A stretch of 32,149 bases of DNA from Ruminococcaceae bacterium UBA7127 (GCA_002493005.1 DKXL01000042.1:1062-33210); one strand, 5' to 3'; shown: positions 1-8,444, counted from the first letter of the stretch. The notes: generated by a model not told the origin, from the sequence alone. Numbers and translations: made by a program.

Positions 1-305
1 GCGCCGTCCATCTGAGCAGCACCTGTGATCATGTTCTTTACATAGTCAGCATGGCCTGGGCAGTCAACGTGTGCATAGTGACGGTTAGCTGTTTCATACT
101 CAACGTGAGCTGTGTTGATTGTGATACCACGCTCTCTCTCCTCAGGAGCCTTATCGATGTTAGCGTAATCAACGAAATCAGCGTCACCCTCAAGGTTGAG
201 AACCTTAGTAATAGCAGCAGTAAGTGTTGTTTTACCATGGTCAACGTGTCCGATTGTACCAATGTTAACGTGTGGTTTATTTCTTTCAAATTTTTCTCTT
301 GCCAT
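1..305 (-). CDS. tuf: Elongation factor Tu, N-terminal part (cut by window edge)
   Basis: EF-Tu is the GTPase that carries aminoacyl-tRNA to the ribosome. Only the first 101 codons are inside the window; the gene runs off the left edge. The translation starts MAREKFERNKPHVNIGTIGH and shows the P-loop GHVDHGKTT, the switch I segment ERGITINTAH and the G3 motif DCPGHADY. The ATG at 303-305 is preceded by AAGGAGG at a normal distance. It is the last gene seen of the rpsL-rpsG-fusA-tuf order, 108 nt after the fusA stop, and has its own likely promoter in that gap. Identification is certain from the motifs. Confidence 0.97.
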   Translation of the reverse strand, partial: MAREKFERNKPHVNIGTIGHVDHGKTTLTAAITKVLNLEGDADFVDYANIDKAPEERERGITINTAHVEYETANRHYAHVDCPGHADYVKNMITGAAQMDG

Positions 306-356
306 TGGAAATTTCCTCCTTATTTTTGTAAAAAAATTTACAATAGATTTAATGTT

Positions 357-385
357 ATTGTACCAATTATTTCAGAAAAAATCAA
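357..385 (-). promoter_or_regulatory. Likely promoter of tuf
   Basis: Read on the minus strand: TTGATT, 17-nt spacer, TACAAT, followed by a leader of about 45 nt to the tuf start. The -10 sits in the first arm of an inverted repeat (TACAATA...TATTGTA, 10-nt loop), followed by a run of T. The repeat could be a weak terminator or pause after fusA, but its stem is all A/T and G/C poor. Confidence 0.5.
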
Positions 386-413
386 TACATTTTTTTGAAA
401 AAGGCTTATTTTA

Positions 414-2513
414 TTAGTCTTTTTTAGCTCTTTCGCTCATAATCTTTTCAGCAATGTTTCTCGGAACCTCTGCATATGTGTCAGGCTCCATAACATACTG
501 ACCACGACCCTGAGTTTTTGAACGCATATCTGTTGCGTAACCAAACATCTCAGAAAGCGGAACATGAGCAATAACTCTCTGTGCGCCGTTGTCTGCTTCC
601 ATGCTCTGGATCATACCACGGCGTGAGTTAAGGTCGCCGATTACGTCACCGAGGTATTCCTCAGGGGTAATAACAGTAACCTTCATAATAGGCTCAAGAA
701 GTACAGGATCTGCCTTCTTCATAGCGCTCTTGAATGCCATTGAGCCGGCAATCTTAAATGCCATTTCTGATGAGTCAACCTCGTGGTATGAACCATCATA
801 AAGCTCAACTCTAACATCAACTACGTTGTAGCCTGCAACAACACCGCTGAGCATTGCGCCCTGGATACCCTGGTCAACAGCAGGAATATATTCCTTAGGA
901 ATCGCACCGCCGACAATGTTGTTAACAAACTCATAGCCCTTGTCTTTGTTCGGGAATACGTTGATTTTAACGTGACCGTACTGACCCTTACCGCCTGACT
1001 GACGAGCATACTTTTCATCAACAGAAGCTTCCTGACGGATAGTTTCTTTGTATGCAACCTGAGGAGCACCGATGTTAGCCTCTACCTTAAATTCACGAAG
1101 GAGACGGTCAACAATGATTTCGAGGTGAAGCTCACCCATACCGGCGATAATAGTCTGTCCTGTTTCTTCATCAGTATAAGCCTTGAATGTCGGGTCTTCT
1201 TCTGCAAGCTTTGCAAGAGCAATACCCATCTTCTCCTGGCCTGCCTTTGTCTTAGGCTCGATAGCAACACGGATAACAGGCTCCGGGAATTCCATTGACT
1301 CCAAAATTACAGGAGCCTTTTCATCGCAGAGTGTGTCACCGGTTGTTGTATTCTTAAGACCAACAGCAGCAGCAATATCACCTGCGTAGCAGCAGTCGAT
1401 ATCTTTTCTGTCGTTAGCGTGCATCTGCAAAATTCTGCCCATACGCTCGTTGTTGTCCTTAACCGAGTTGTATACAGTAGTACCGGCGCTAACCTTACCT
1501 GAGTATACACGGAAGAAGCAGAGCTTACCTACGAACGGGTCAGTAGCAATCTTGAATGCAAGAGCAGCAAACGGCTCTGAATCAGATGACTTTCTCTCTA
1601 CTTCATCACCGGTATCCGGATCAGTACCCTTGATAGCAGGTACATCTGTAGGAGCCGGCATATAATCAATAATAGCGTCAAGGAGCATCTGAACGCCCTT
1701 GTTACGGTATGAAGAACCGCAGGTTACAGGGATCATTTCATTTGCAATTGTTGCTTTTCTGATTGTTCTTTTAATCTCATCAATAGTGAGTTCTTCGCCG
1801 CCGAAATACTTTTCCATAAGCTCTTCGTCAAGCTCTGCAACTGACTCAATGAGCTTTTCACGGTATTCGTCAGCAATATCTTTCATCTCAGCAGGAATTT
1901 CTTCCTCGCTGTAGTCTGTACCGTCCTCGTTGTGATAAATTTCAGCCTTCATTGTAACAAGGTCAATGATACCTGTAAAATCACTCTCGGAACCGATTGG
2001 AAGCTGAATCGGAACAGCATTACATTTAAGTCTGTCCTTCATCATCTGAACAACATGGAAGAAGTTAGCACCCATGATGTCCATTTTATTTACATAAACC
2101 ATTCTTGGAACGCCGTAGTTATCAGCCTGACGCCATACGGTTTCTGACTGAGGCTCAACGCCGCCCTTTGCGCACAATACTGTAACAGAACCGTCAAGAA
2201 CACGAAGTGAACGCTCAACTTCAACTGTGAAGTCAACGTGACCCGGTGTGTCGATGATGTTAATTCTGTGCTGGTCGTACTGCATCTTGCTGCCCTTCCA
2301 GTAAGCTGTTGTAGCAGCAGATGTGATTGTGATACCACGCTCCTTCTCCTGAACCATCCAGTCCATGGTAGAAGCACCGTCGTGAGTCTCACCGATTTTA
2401 TGGTTTACGCCGGTATAGTACAGGATACGCTCAGTTGTTGTAGTCTTACCGGCATCGATATGAGCCATGATACCGATATTTCTTGTCTGTTCAAGTGAAA
2501 CCTGTCTTGGCAT
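414..2513 (-). CDS. fusA: Elongation factor G
   Basis: EF-G is the ribosomal translocase GTPase acting in the cytoplasm. The 699-aa length is normal for the family. Visible motifs are the P-loop AHIDAGKTTT (residues 17-26), the switch I region KERGITIT (57-64), DTPGHVDF (88-95) and NKMD (142-145). The C-terminal domain IV/V segment contains GDLNSRRG. The ATG start is preceded by AGGAGG. The gene lies 36 nt after rpsG and before tuf, the standard str operon order. Nothing is odd about it. Confidence 0.98.
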   Translation of the reverse strand: MPRQVSLEQTRNIGIMAHIDAGKTTTTERILYYTGVNHKIGETHDGASTMDWMVQEKERGITITSAATTAYWKGSKMQYDQHRINIIDTPGHVDFTVEVERSLRVLDGSVTVLCAKGGVEPQSETVWRQADNYGVPRMVYVNKMDIMGANFFHVVQMMKDRLKCNAVPIQLPIGSESDFTGIIDLVTMKAEIYHNEDGTDYSEEEIPAEMKDIADEYREKLIESVAELDEELMEKYFGGEELTIDEIKRTIRKATIANEMIPVTCGSSYRNKGVQMLLDAIIDYMPAPTDVPAIKGTDPDTGDEVERKSSDSEPFAALAFKIATDPFVGKLCFFRVYSGKVSAGTTVYNSVKDNNERMGRILQMHANDRKDIDCCYAGDIAAAVGLKNTTTGDTLCDEKAPVILESMEFPEPVIRVAIEPKTKAGQEKMGIALAKLAEEDPTFKAYTDEETGQTIIAGMGELHLEIIVDRLLREFKVEANIGAPQVAYKETIRQEASVDEKYARQSGGKGQYGHVKINVFPNKDKGYEFVNNIVGGAIPKEYIPAVDQGIQGAMLSGVVAGYNVVDVRVELYDGSYHEVDSSEMAFKIAGSMAFKSAMKKADPVLLEPIMKVTVITPEEYLGDVIGDLNSRRGMIQSMEADNGAQRVIAHVPLSEMFGYATDMRSKTQGRGQYVMEPDTYAEVPRNIAEKIMSERAKKD

Positions 2514-2549
2514 AAAATCCTCCTATTTAGAATTACTCTGATAATCAAA

Positions 2550-3020
2550 TTACCATCTGTAATGAGCGAAAGCCTTGTTAGCTTCAGCCATTTTGTGAGT
2601 GTCTTCACGCTTTTTGAATGCGCCGCCTGCACCGTTTGTGGCATCAAGGATTTCTCCTGCAAGTCTTTCCTTCATTGTCTTTTCGCTGCGAGCTCTTGAG
2701 TAAGTTGAAATCCAACGAAGACCGAGTGTCTGACGTCTTTCAGGACGAACTTCCATTGGAACCTGGTAAGTAGCACCGCCGACACGACGAGCCTTAACCT
2801 CAAGAACCGGCATAACATTTTCCATAGCCTGCTCGAAAACTTCGAGTGGGTTGTTACCTGTCTTGTCAGCAATAATATCGAATGCACCGTAAACAATTTT
2901 CTGAGCAACGCCCTTTTTACCGTCGTACATAATGTTGTTGATAAGACGAGTTACGAGTTTTGAATTATAAAGCGGATCTGGTAATACATCACGCTTCGCA
3001 ATAGAACCTCTTCTTGGCAC
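2550..3020 (-). CDS. rpsG: 30S ribosomal protein S7
   Basis: S7 binds the 3' major domain of 16S rRNA and starts assembly of the 30S head. I place the start at the GTG codon at 3018-3020, giving PRRGSIAKRDVLPD directly after the initiator and 156 aa, the usual S7 length. AGGAGGG lies 7-8 nt upstream of that GTG. A longer open frame reaches back to 3092, but its extra 24 residues do not look like S7 and have no ribosome binding site. The C-terminus (HYRW) is typical. S7 is 180 nt downstream of rpsL, an unusually wide gap that could hold a leader. Confidence 0.97.
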   Translation of the reverse strand: MPRRGSIAKRDVLPDPLYNSKLVTRLINNIMYDGKKGVAQKIVYGAFDIIADKTGNNPLEVFEQAMENVMPVLEVKARRVGGATYQVPMEVRPERRQTLGLRWISTYSRARSEKTMKERLAGEILDATNGAGGAFKKREDTHKMAEANKAFAHYRW

Positions 3021-3200
3021 TTTGCTTCCCTCCTTCACAATAATTGAGATATCATAGGTACTCGAAAGCGACAAACTCCCGTATGCCAACAAGACCTTCT
3101 ACCTATATATGGCAAAGTTCCTGCCGCATAGCAGAACTTAATTATTAAGTCAAGAGAGTTTTGTCAATTCCTATTTGGCAAAATCATTTAGATTTACCTA
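3021..3200 (-). promoter_or_regulatory. Long rpsL-rpsG intercistronic leader (possible S7 control region)
   Basis: This 180-nt gap holds no gene. On the minus strand it has a TTGACA box at 3162-3167 but no convincing -10 at the right distance. It also has a short hairpin (arms GTTCTGC at 3131-3137 and GCAGGAAC at 3117-3124, one bulge) and a 5-bp pairing TGCCA/TGGCA (3084-3088 with 3110-3114). In E. coli, S7 represses its operon through the S12-S7 gap. A similar role here is inference from position only. Confidence 0.3.
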
Positions 3201-3620
3201 TTATTTGCCTTTCTTTGGACGCTTTGCACCGTACTTAGAACGGGACTGCATACGACCTGACACACCCTGAGCATCGAGTGTACCACGAACAATGTGGTAA
3301 CGAACACCAGGCAAGTCCTTAACACGGCCACCACGAATAAGAACAACGCTGTGCTCCTGAAGGTTGTGACCTACGCCGGGAATATAGGAACTGACTTCAA
3401 TACCATTAGAAAGTCTTACTCTGGCAATCTTTCTGAGCGCTGAGTTAGGCTTTTTAGGTGTAGCAGTCTTTACAGCAGTACAAACACCTCTCTTTTGTGG
3501 AGAGCTTTGGTCAATAGCAACACGCTTTTTTGAGTTCCAGCCCTTTAAGAGAGCAGGTGCCTTTGCTTTCTTCTCGGAAACCTGTCTGCCCTTACGTACC
3601 AACTGGTTAAATGTAGGCAT
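3201..3620 (-). CDS. rpsL: 30S ribosomal protein S12
   Basis: S12 sits at the decoding centre and is a target of streptomycin. The start is the ATG at 3618-3620 (MPTFNQLVRKGRQ), giving 139 aa, the family norm; AAGGAGG precedes it. An in-frame extension back to 3740 has no family similarity and crosses the promoter -10, so it is excluded. The two conserved loops TPKKPNSALRK and GGRVKDLPGVRYH keep the lysines of the streptomycin-sensitive form. It is the first gene of the str operon. Confidence 0.97.
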   Translation of the reverse strand: MPTFNQLVRKGRQVSEKKAKAPALLKGWNSKKRVAIDQSSPQKRGVCTAVKTATPKKPNSALRKIARVRLSNGIEVSSYIPGVGHNLQEHSVVLIRGGRVKDLPGVRYHIVRGTLDAQGVSGRMQSRSKYGAKRPKKGK

Positions 3621-3639
3621 ATTTGTCCTCCTTTCAAAA

Positions 3640-3675
3640 AAATTAGAATTGAAAAACCTGCTTTGCCCTGCAAAG
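3640..3675 (-). promoter_or_regulatory. Hairpin with U-tract in the rpsL leader (possible attenuator)
   Basis: On the minus strand the leader contains GCTTTGC-AGG-GCAAAGC, a perfect 7-bp stem, followed by AGGTTTTT and then the rpsL ribosome binding site. This resembles a short intrinsic terminator or attenuator between the promoter and rpsL. The stem is only moderately GC-rich, so its activity is uncertain. Confidence 0.35.
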
Positions 3676-3739
3676 CAACGTGACGACACCTGAACGCACC
3701 TACAAAAGGGCGCAATTATAGAGTGTCCCACGATTAACA

Positions 3740-3769
3740 ATTATAAACTATGCTGACGTAATTTGTCAA
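3740..3769 (-). promoter_or_regulatory. Strong promoter of the str operon
   Basis: On the minus strand there is a perfect -35 TTGACA (3764-3769), an 18-nt spacer and a perfect -10 TATAAT (3740-3745). The start of transcription would be near 3733, giving a leader of about 110 nt before rpsL. The border of repeat island 1 lies only about 12 nt upstream of the -35. Confidence 0.85.
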
Positions 3770-3780
3770 GCATTTTTTTA

Positions 3781-3867
3781 TTTTTAGTTCGGGTATATTA
3801 GTCGGAGTACAACTTAACATCGGTAGCCCGAGTCAAGCATTTTTCTATTGGTAACGCAAGAATCGAC
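3781..3867 (-). repeat. Module A, copy 1
   Basis: Read on the minus strand it matches the copy at 19002-19089 closely along its length, including TGCGTTACCAATAGAAAAAT, CGGGCTACCG and ATATACCCG. It contains an in-frame stop where the other copies read through, which argues against coding. It abuts the str promoter. Confidence 0.85.
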
Positions 3868-3894
3868 TTGCGTTGGTTTAGTTTTAACTTTATT

Positions 3895-3939
3895 GTCGGG
3901 CAACCGTCGAATTAAAATATATCAACCTATCTACTCGAA
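3895..3939 (+). repeat. Module B, copy 1
   Basis: Begins GTCGGGCA and ends CTACTCGA. The core AAAATATATCAACCTATCTA is identical to that of copy 2. Confidence 0.8.
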
Positions 3940-4034
3940 TTGTAAGCGGCATCATGCCGCCGCAAGAATCGACTAACGTACAAATATCCATCCGGTAGGG
4001 ACGACCAATGGTCGTCCGAAAACGGATTGTCATC

Positions 4035-4079
4035 GTCGGGCAAATGACATATTAAAATATATCAACCTATCTACTTGAA
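4035..4079 (+). repeat. Module B, copy 2
   Basis: Begins GTCGGGCAAAT and has the core AAAATATATCAACCTATCTA, ending CTTGAA. Same orientation and nearly the same length as copy 1. Confidence 0.8.
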
Positions 4080-4236
4080 AATGGATGCAACGTCACGTTG
4101 CCGCCGCCGCAAAACGTGGGATAATAAAACAATCGCCGTACACCACCTTGACGTTTCTGCTACGGACGACCAATGGTCGCCCCTACTAAATAAAATATAA
4201 AATTCTCATTTAATTCGTTGCCGTTGATTAAAATTG

Positions 4237-4291
4237 TTACGGTCGGGCAAATATCGTGTTAAAATACATCAACCTATCTGCTCGACCGTAA
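4237..4291 (+). repeat. Module B, copy 3, with flanking inverted repeat
   Basis: The core differs by two bases from copies 1 and 2. The module is bounded by a perfect 9-bp inverted repeat, TTACGGTCG (4237-4245) and CGACCGTAA (4283-4291), so the whole unit can fold as a hairpin. It is the closest foldable structure downstream of the amylase stop, but it lacks a clear T-run. Confidence 0.75.
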
Positions 4292-4322
4292 TTGTAAATT
4301 GTTAATTGTAAATTGTTAATTG
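4291..4322. repeat. Tandem 14-nt direct repeat
   Basis: Two exact copies of ATTGTAAATTGTTA at 4291-4304 and 4305-4318, with a partial third copy (ATTG) to 4322. It lies just downstream of the amylase stop codon. Confidence 0.9.
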
Positions 4323-4327
4323 CAATA

Positions 4328-5980
4328 TCATGCCACTGACTTTAAAACTACTGTTGACTGAGCAGGAAGTGAAAGCTTGCCGTCTTTCAGCTCAATATGC
4401 TTGTCTGCACTTTCTGCAACAAGGTCTGCACGAACCTGTGCATTCTTTATCATATCATCTGTAATAGTCAATTCTTTAGCATCGGTCTTGTTAAAGTTAT
4501 GGATAATCATAAGTTTTGAACCATCATACTCAACATAATATGCACCAATATTGCTGTCACCAAAATCCTCAAGAGATGTAATGCTGCCTCTTGCAATTTC
4601 AGGATTTTGCAGTTTGATCTTAAGAATTCTGCGATAGTAGTTGAGCAGTGAATTTTTATCCTCAAGCTGCTGCTTAACACCGCCGTAGGTTGGCTCGTCA
4701 GGCACATCGCCTATACCGTTTACAAAAATTGACGGCAGATTTTCACTGTCAAAAATCATCTGTGATCTGTATGCCGCATCATTTGTTGTATTAGGCGCCT
4801 TTATTCCGATTTCCTCGCCGTAATAGATAAACGGATTGCCCGGACAAAGCAGGTATGCTGCTGCTGCGAGCTTCTGACTTGAAAGTCCTTGAGCCTCAAG
4901 CACGTTAGCGCTTCTTACCTGATCGTGGTTTGAAAGGAACATAGCGTTAATCTCGTTTGGATTGCTGTCTTTAAGTTTGTTGTCATAATTCATCGCCTTT
5001 TTAAAGGTAGCCATACCGTTCTGCGAAATTACGTTACTGATAAATGTGCCGGTAGATGTTGAAAATTTAAAAGCGAACTGGCTGTCAATGCCTGATGTAT
5101 AAAGGTGCTCAATATCAGAGTCATCACTCCATGTTTCACCAACCATATATACGTCAGGATTAAACTTCTGACAGGTTTCATAGAACCATTTTAAAAATTC
5201 TGCACCGTCGGTATCCTTGTTATTATAGAATTTGCAAGCATCAAGTCTGAAACCGTCAACCTTGTGGTCCTCAAGCCAAAACTTGGCTATGTTTGTGAAC
5301 TCTTCCCTTGTTTCTTTGGAATTTAAGTTCCACTCAGGCATTTCGTGAGAAAAATTAGCCTCACACTCATACCCGCCGCCGAGAGAAATAGTCTGAACAT
5401 CACTGTCAAAATATGATGATTTGTGAATTTCAAAATACTTTGCGTTTCCGTCAAGATTGCCGTCAGCAACCTCGGCAGCTGCCTGCTCAAACATTGGATT
5501 ACTTGATGAAATATGATTAAGCACAAGGTCAAGAATAATACTTATCCCCCTCTTGTGGCATTCATCTACAAGCTCATCAAAATCCTCAAGAGTACCAAAC
5601 TCCGGATCAATGTCGTAATAATCCTCTACGTCATACTTGTGATATGACTTTGACGGCATAATAGGCGTCAGCCAAATACCGTCAATGCCAAGGTCGTCTC
5701 CGGTATTGGGATCACCGTCGTTAAGGTAATCAAGCTGTGAAATTATACCCTGCAAATCGCCTGTATCGTCCTCATTTGAGTCTGCAAATGAATTTACAAA
5801 AATTTCATAATAGTTGCGGTATTTGTCAGTTGAGGCCTCGGCTTTGATATCCTTCATCGGATCAGCAACAGCCGCCGGCTTGTCCTCCTTTTTTGATGAT
5901 GCATCATTTGAGGAACATCCTGTGAGCACACAACCGCCAAGCAATGTTACCGACAATAAAATTGCAATTATCTTTTTCAT
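4328..5980 (-). CDS. GH13 alpha-amylase-type glycosidase, lipoprotein
   Basis: An alpha-glucan hydrolase predicted to sit on the outer face of the membrane and trim starch or maltodextrins. The N-terminus is a lipoprotein signal with lipobox LTGC (Cys22), followed by a Ser/Asp/Lys linker. The TIM barrel shows all four GH13 regions: DLVLNH (151-156), GFRLDA with nucleophile Asp247, VGETW with acid/base Glu282, and LSNHDQ with Asp353. The length (550 aa) leaves room for barrel and C-terminal beta domain but no extra binding module. The ATG is preceded by AGGAGG. It is the last gene of the maltodextrin transporter operon, 63 nt after the MalG-type permease. The exact specificity (amylase versus neopullulanase-like) cannot be read from sequence alone. 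Confidence 0.92.
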   Translation of the reverse strand: MKKIIAILLSVTLLGGCVLTGCSSNDASSKKEDKPAAVADPMKDIKAEASTDKYRNYYEIFVNSFADSNEDDTGDLQGIISQLDYLNDGDPNTGDDLGIDGIWLTPIMPSKSYHKYDVEDYYDIDPEFGTLEDFDELVDECHKRGISIILDLVLNHISSSNPMFEQAAAEVADGNLDGNAKYFEIHKSSYFDSDVQTISLGGGYECEANFSHEMPEWNLNSKETREEFTNIAKFWLEDHKVDGFRLDACKFYNNKDTDGAEFLKWFYETCQKFNPDVYMVGETWSDDSDIEHLYTSGIDSQFAFKFSTSTGTFISNVISQNGMATFKKAMNYDNKLKDSNPNEINAMFLSNHDQVRSANVLEAQGLSSQKLAAAAYLLCPGNPFIYYGEEIGIKAPNTTNDAAYRSQMIFDSENLPSIFVNGIGDVPDEPTYGGVKQQLEDKNSLLNYYRRILKIKLQNPEIARGSITSLEDFGDSNIGAYYVEYDGSKLMIIHNFNKTDAKELTITDDMIKNAQVRADLVAESADKHIELKDGKLSLPAQSTVVLKSVA

Positions 5981-5998
5981 TTTTTCCTCCTGTTAAAG

Positions 5999-6025
5999 TG
6001 GGTGGCAGCCAAAGACTGCCACCCA
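5999..6025 (-). other. Intercistronic hairpin between malG-type permease and amylase genes
   Basis: A perfect 10-bp stem TGGGTGGCAG / CTGCCACCCA with a 7-nt loop. On the transcript it is followed by ACTTTAACAGGAGG, the amylase ribosome binding site, and has no T-run. It is therefore more likely an mRNA stabiliser or processing site than a terminator. Confidence 0.7.
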
Positions 6026-6043
6026 AATACGAGTTTTATTAAA

Positions 6044-6907
6044 TTAACCCTTTACGCCGCCGGCTGTTACACCTTCAACATAATACTTCTGCATCTTCAA
6101 GAAGAGAAGTGTAATCGGAAGAGCAACTACAACTGCTCCGGCAAGGAACTGTTTGAAGTAGTTACTGATAAAGTCGTTAGAAAGCATTAGCTGAAGTCCT
6201 ATAGCAACCGTATAGTTATCACGGTTATCAACCATAATAATCTTAGCAAAGATAAAGTCTGTCCATGGTCCGATAAATGATGTGAGAACTGTGTAAACTA
6301 CGATTGGTTTTGACATTGGGAGAATAATCTTCCAGAAAATCTGGTTTTTGGTAGCGCCGTCTATCGTTGCCGCCTCATCAAGCGCTCTTGGTATCGTATC
6401 AAAGAAGCCCTTGGATATCTGGAAGCCCAAACCTGCACCGCAACTGTAGCAAATTACAAGAGCAATAAGCTGCTGATCAAGATGCATTGCCTTTAATAAG
6501 TAGTAAATAGCAATCATTGACATAAAGCCCGGGAACATACCGAGAATCATAGCAATGTTCATAAACTTTTTACGAGCACTAAATCTTAAACGGCTGAATG
6601 CATAACTTACCATAAGTACCGATACAGTTGAAATAACACAGCTAAAGCAAGCTACGATAAATGTGTTGAGGAACCATCTTGGGAAGTTGATAGAAGCCTC
6701 GCCGCCTGAACCTGTGAACAAATCAATGTAGTTTTGGAATGACCATTCGTGCGGAATAAGGTAAGGTACGTTAATTGAACCTTCTGCTCTGAACGAATGC
6801 ATTACAAGGTAAATAAACGGAGAAATCCAGATAATACCCATTATAATAAGGATGGCGTAAATGAAAGTATTAGCAATGATTCTTCTCGCCTTATAACTTT
6901 TTATCAT
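6044..6907 (-). CDS. Maltodextrin ABC transporter permease, MalG type
   Basis: One half of the membrane channel of a carbohydrate ABC importer (CUT1 family). The 287-aa protein has about six hydrophobic segments. It carries the EAA loop that docks the ATPase, DEAATIDGATKNQIFWKIIL (177-196). The C-terminus VEGVTAGGVKG is typical of MalG-type permeases. Its ATG overlaps the stop of the upstream permease (ATGA), and GAGGAGG inside that gene serves as ribosome binding site, so translation is probably coupled. Substrate is inferred from the amylase and binding protein in the same operon. Confidence 0.93.
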   Translation of the reverse strand: MIKSYKARRIIANTFIYAILIIMGIIWISPFIYLVMHSFRAEGSINVPYLIPHEWSFQNYIDLFTGSGGEASINFPRWFLNTFIVACFSCVISTVSVLMVSYAFSRLRFSARKKFMNIAMILGMFPGFMSMIAIYYLLKAMHLDQQLIALVICYSCGAGLGFQISKGFFDTIPRALDEAATIDGATKNQIFWKIILPMSKPIVVYTVLTSFIGPWTDFIFAKIIMVDNRDNYTVAIGLQLMLSNDFISNYFKQFLAGAVVVALPITLLFLKMQKYYVEGVTAGGVKG

Positions 6908-8409
6908 GAGAACGCCTCCTCATCCTTCATAGATTTTGTATTATTATATACAATCAACGACAGCGTTGCACATATAATAAATACAAGAATACCGATAGCA
7001 GAAGCAAGACCGTAGTTGTGCTCGGCACCCATACTCAAGTTGTAAAGCCACGTGACAAGGATATCGGTTTGTCCCGCCTGATAATATGCCTCTGTTGTCG
7101 GTCCACCGCCCGTCAACAGGAATATTACGTTAAAGTTATTGATGTTACCTACAAATTGTGTAATAAGCTGAGGTGTTGTTACAAACAGCATATACGGCAA
7201 CGTAATCTTAGTAAATGTTTTAACAGGACTTGCACCGTCAATACGTGCGGATTCATACAAATCCTCAGGAATATTCATAAGAATTCCCGACATTGACAGG
7301 ATGGTATACGGAATACCTACCCAACAGTTAACTATGATTACCGTCAGTCTTGCCAGCCACCTGGCGTTAGGGTCACTTACAAACTTAATTGTATCCGGTG
7401 AACCCGTTATTCTTGAAAGCAAGATGTTTATTGCACCGTTTTCCTGAAGCATCTGGTTCATAAGAAGAAGTGATACGAACTGCGGAACAGCGATTGCAAT
7501 AACGAAAAGTGTTCTCCACAAAGCCTTTAACTTGATACCCTTCTTGTTGATCATAAGAGCAACGATCATACCAAGAATGTAGTTGGAGAATGTAGCTGCA
7601 ACAGCCCAAATGAATGTCCACTCTGTAAGTTCAAGGAATGTCTTTGCCTTTTGAGAGCTGTTAACAAGGTCAAACAATGAAGAGAAGTTAGAAAAACCAA
7701 CCCAGTGGAACAAAGATCCCGGAGGAGTGTGCGTCTTGTCAAAGTTTGTAAACGCAATCAAAATCATAAAGAAAAGAGGCAAAATATTGAAAATACCAAT
7801 CATAAGACATGGGAAAGACATAAGAGTGATGTGGTATTTGCCGTCAAGAAACTCTTTGATATCTTTCTTTAAAGGTGTTGGCTGTTCACCGTTTGCCTTC
7901 ATAATTTGATGCTTGTATGCATCCTTGATATTAGCAATATAAATTGCAAAAACTACAACCGTAATAACGATTGTAAGTACAGAATACAGCAAAATAAGCA
8001 TTGAGTTATCACCGTATATAGGTGTGCTGAAAATGCCGTCATTGACGTATACTGTTTCAACAGTACCCAGTGTCAAGAACTTTGACAGATAGGTCCAACC
8101 AAAGAACATCATGTAAAGTATGTATAATACTTCAGCTAAAAAGAATAAGATGCCTTTATAGTATTTACCCTTGTGTATGTCACCAAAGCCAAAGATTAAA
8201 TACGAGAATTTTGTTGCCCAGTCGCCTTTTACAAAGGTTTTGAAATAGTTAGCAACACCTTTGCCTATACCAACAAAGAAACTAACTATTGCTTTGCCAA
8301 TCATAATAAAGAAGTTTGCAACAGCCTTTGGAGCTGCCTTTATAAACTTCTTAAAATTGTAAACAAATCTTTGAAAAGGGTTAAGCATTTTGTATTCAAC
8401 AAATGTCAT
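6904..8409 (-). CDS. Maltodextrin ABC transporter permease, MalF type
   Basis: The partner permease of the CUT1 importer. It has 501 aa, long for the family because of an amphipathic, aromatic- and Lys-rich N-terminal extension (about residues 10-65) and extra membrane segments near 85-110 and 137-160. The core permease follows from about residue 195, with the EAA loop YESARIDGASPVKTFTKITL (385-404) and the MalF-like LLTGGGPT segment (431-438). The start ATG is preceded by AAGGAG. It overlaps the MalG-type gene by 4 nt and lies 221 nt after the binding-protein gene, in a gap with two inverted repeats. Confidence 0.93.
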   Translation of the reverse strand: MTFVEYKMLNPFQRFVYNFKKFIKAAPKAVANFFIMIGKAIVSFFVGIGKGVANYFKTFVKGDWATKFSYLIFGFGDIHKGKYYKGILFFLAEVLYILYMMFFGWTYLSKFLTLGTVETVYVNDGIFSTPIYGDNSMLILLYSVLTIVITVVVFAIYIANIKDAYKHQIMKANGEQPTPLKKDIKEFLDGKYHITLMSFPCLMIGIFNILPLFFMILIAFTNFDKTHTPPGSLFHWVGFSNFSSLFDLVNSSQKAKTFLELTEWTFIWAVAATFSNYILGMIVALMINKKGIKLKALWRTLFVIAIAVPQFVSLLLMNQMLQENGAINILLSRITGSPDTIKFVSDPNARWLARLTVIIVNCWVGIPYTILSMSGILMNIPEDLYESARIDGASPVKTFTKITLPYMLFVTTPQLITQFVGNINNFNVIFLLTGGGPTTEAYYQAGQTDILVTWLYNLSMGAEHNYGLASAIGILVFIICATLSLIVYNNTKSMKDEEAFS

Positions 8410-8444
8410 ACGCTCTCTCCTTAGTATAGTTTGCTAATTCTTCT

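Larger units (their letters stand above)
3781..4327. repeat. Repeat island 1: mosaic of short palindromic modules, no gene
   Basis: About 550 nt with no credible gene, between the amylase stop and the rpsL promoter. It is built from four module types that recur at 18849-19208 and 26240-26710. Module A is on the minus strand at 3781-3867. Module B occurs three times (3895-3939, 4035-4079, 4242-4285). Module C is the palindrome GGACGACC-AAT-GGTCGTCC (3999-4017, again with one mismatch at 4164-4182). Module D is GC palindromes (GCGGCAT-C-ATGCCGC at 3946-3960; GCAACG-TCA-CGTTGC at 4087-4101). It ends with two tandem 14-nt copies of ATTGTAAATTGTTA (4291-4318). Confidence 0.85.

Noticed and set aside
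3021..3092. Longer N-terminus for ribosomal protein S7
   Set aside because: The extra 24 residues are unlike S7 and have no ribosome binding site. The GTG at 3018-3020 has a strong one and gives the normal length.
3621..3740. Longer N-terminus for ribosomal protein S12
   Set aside because: It would begin inside the promoter -10. MPTFNQLVRKGR is the standard S12 start and has AAGGAGG upstream.
3781..4327. CRISPR array
   Set aside because: The repeats are of several kinds, partly inverted and irregularly spaced. There are no uniform repeat-spacer units and no cas genes.
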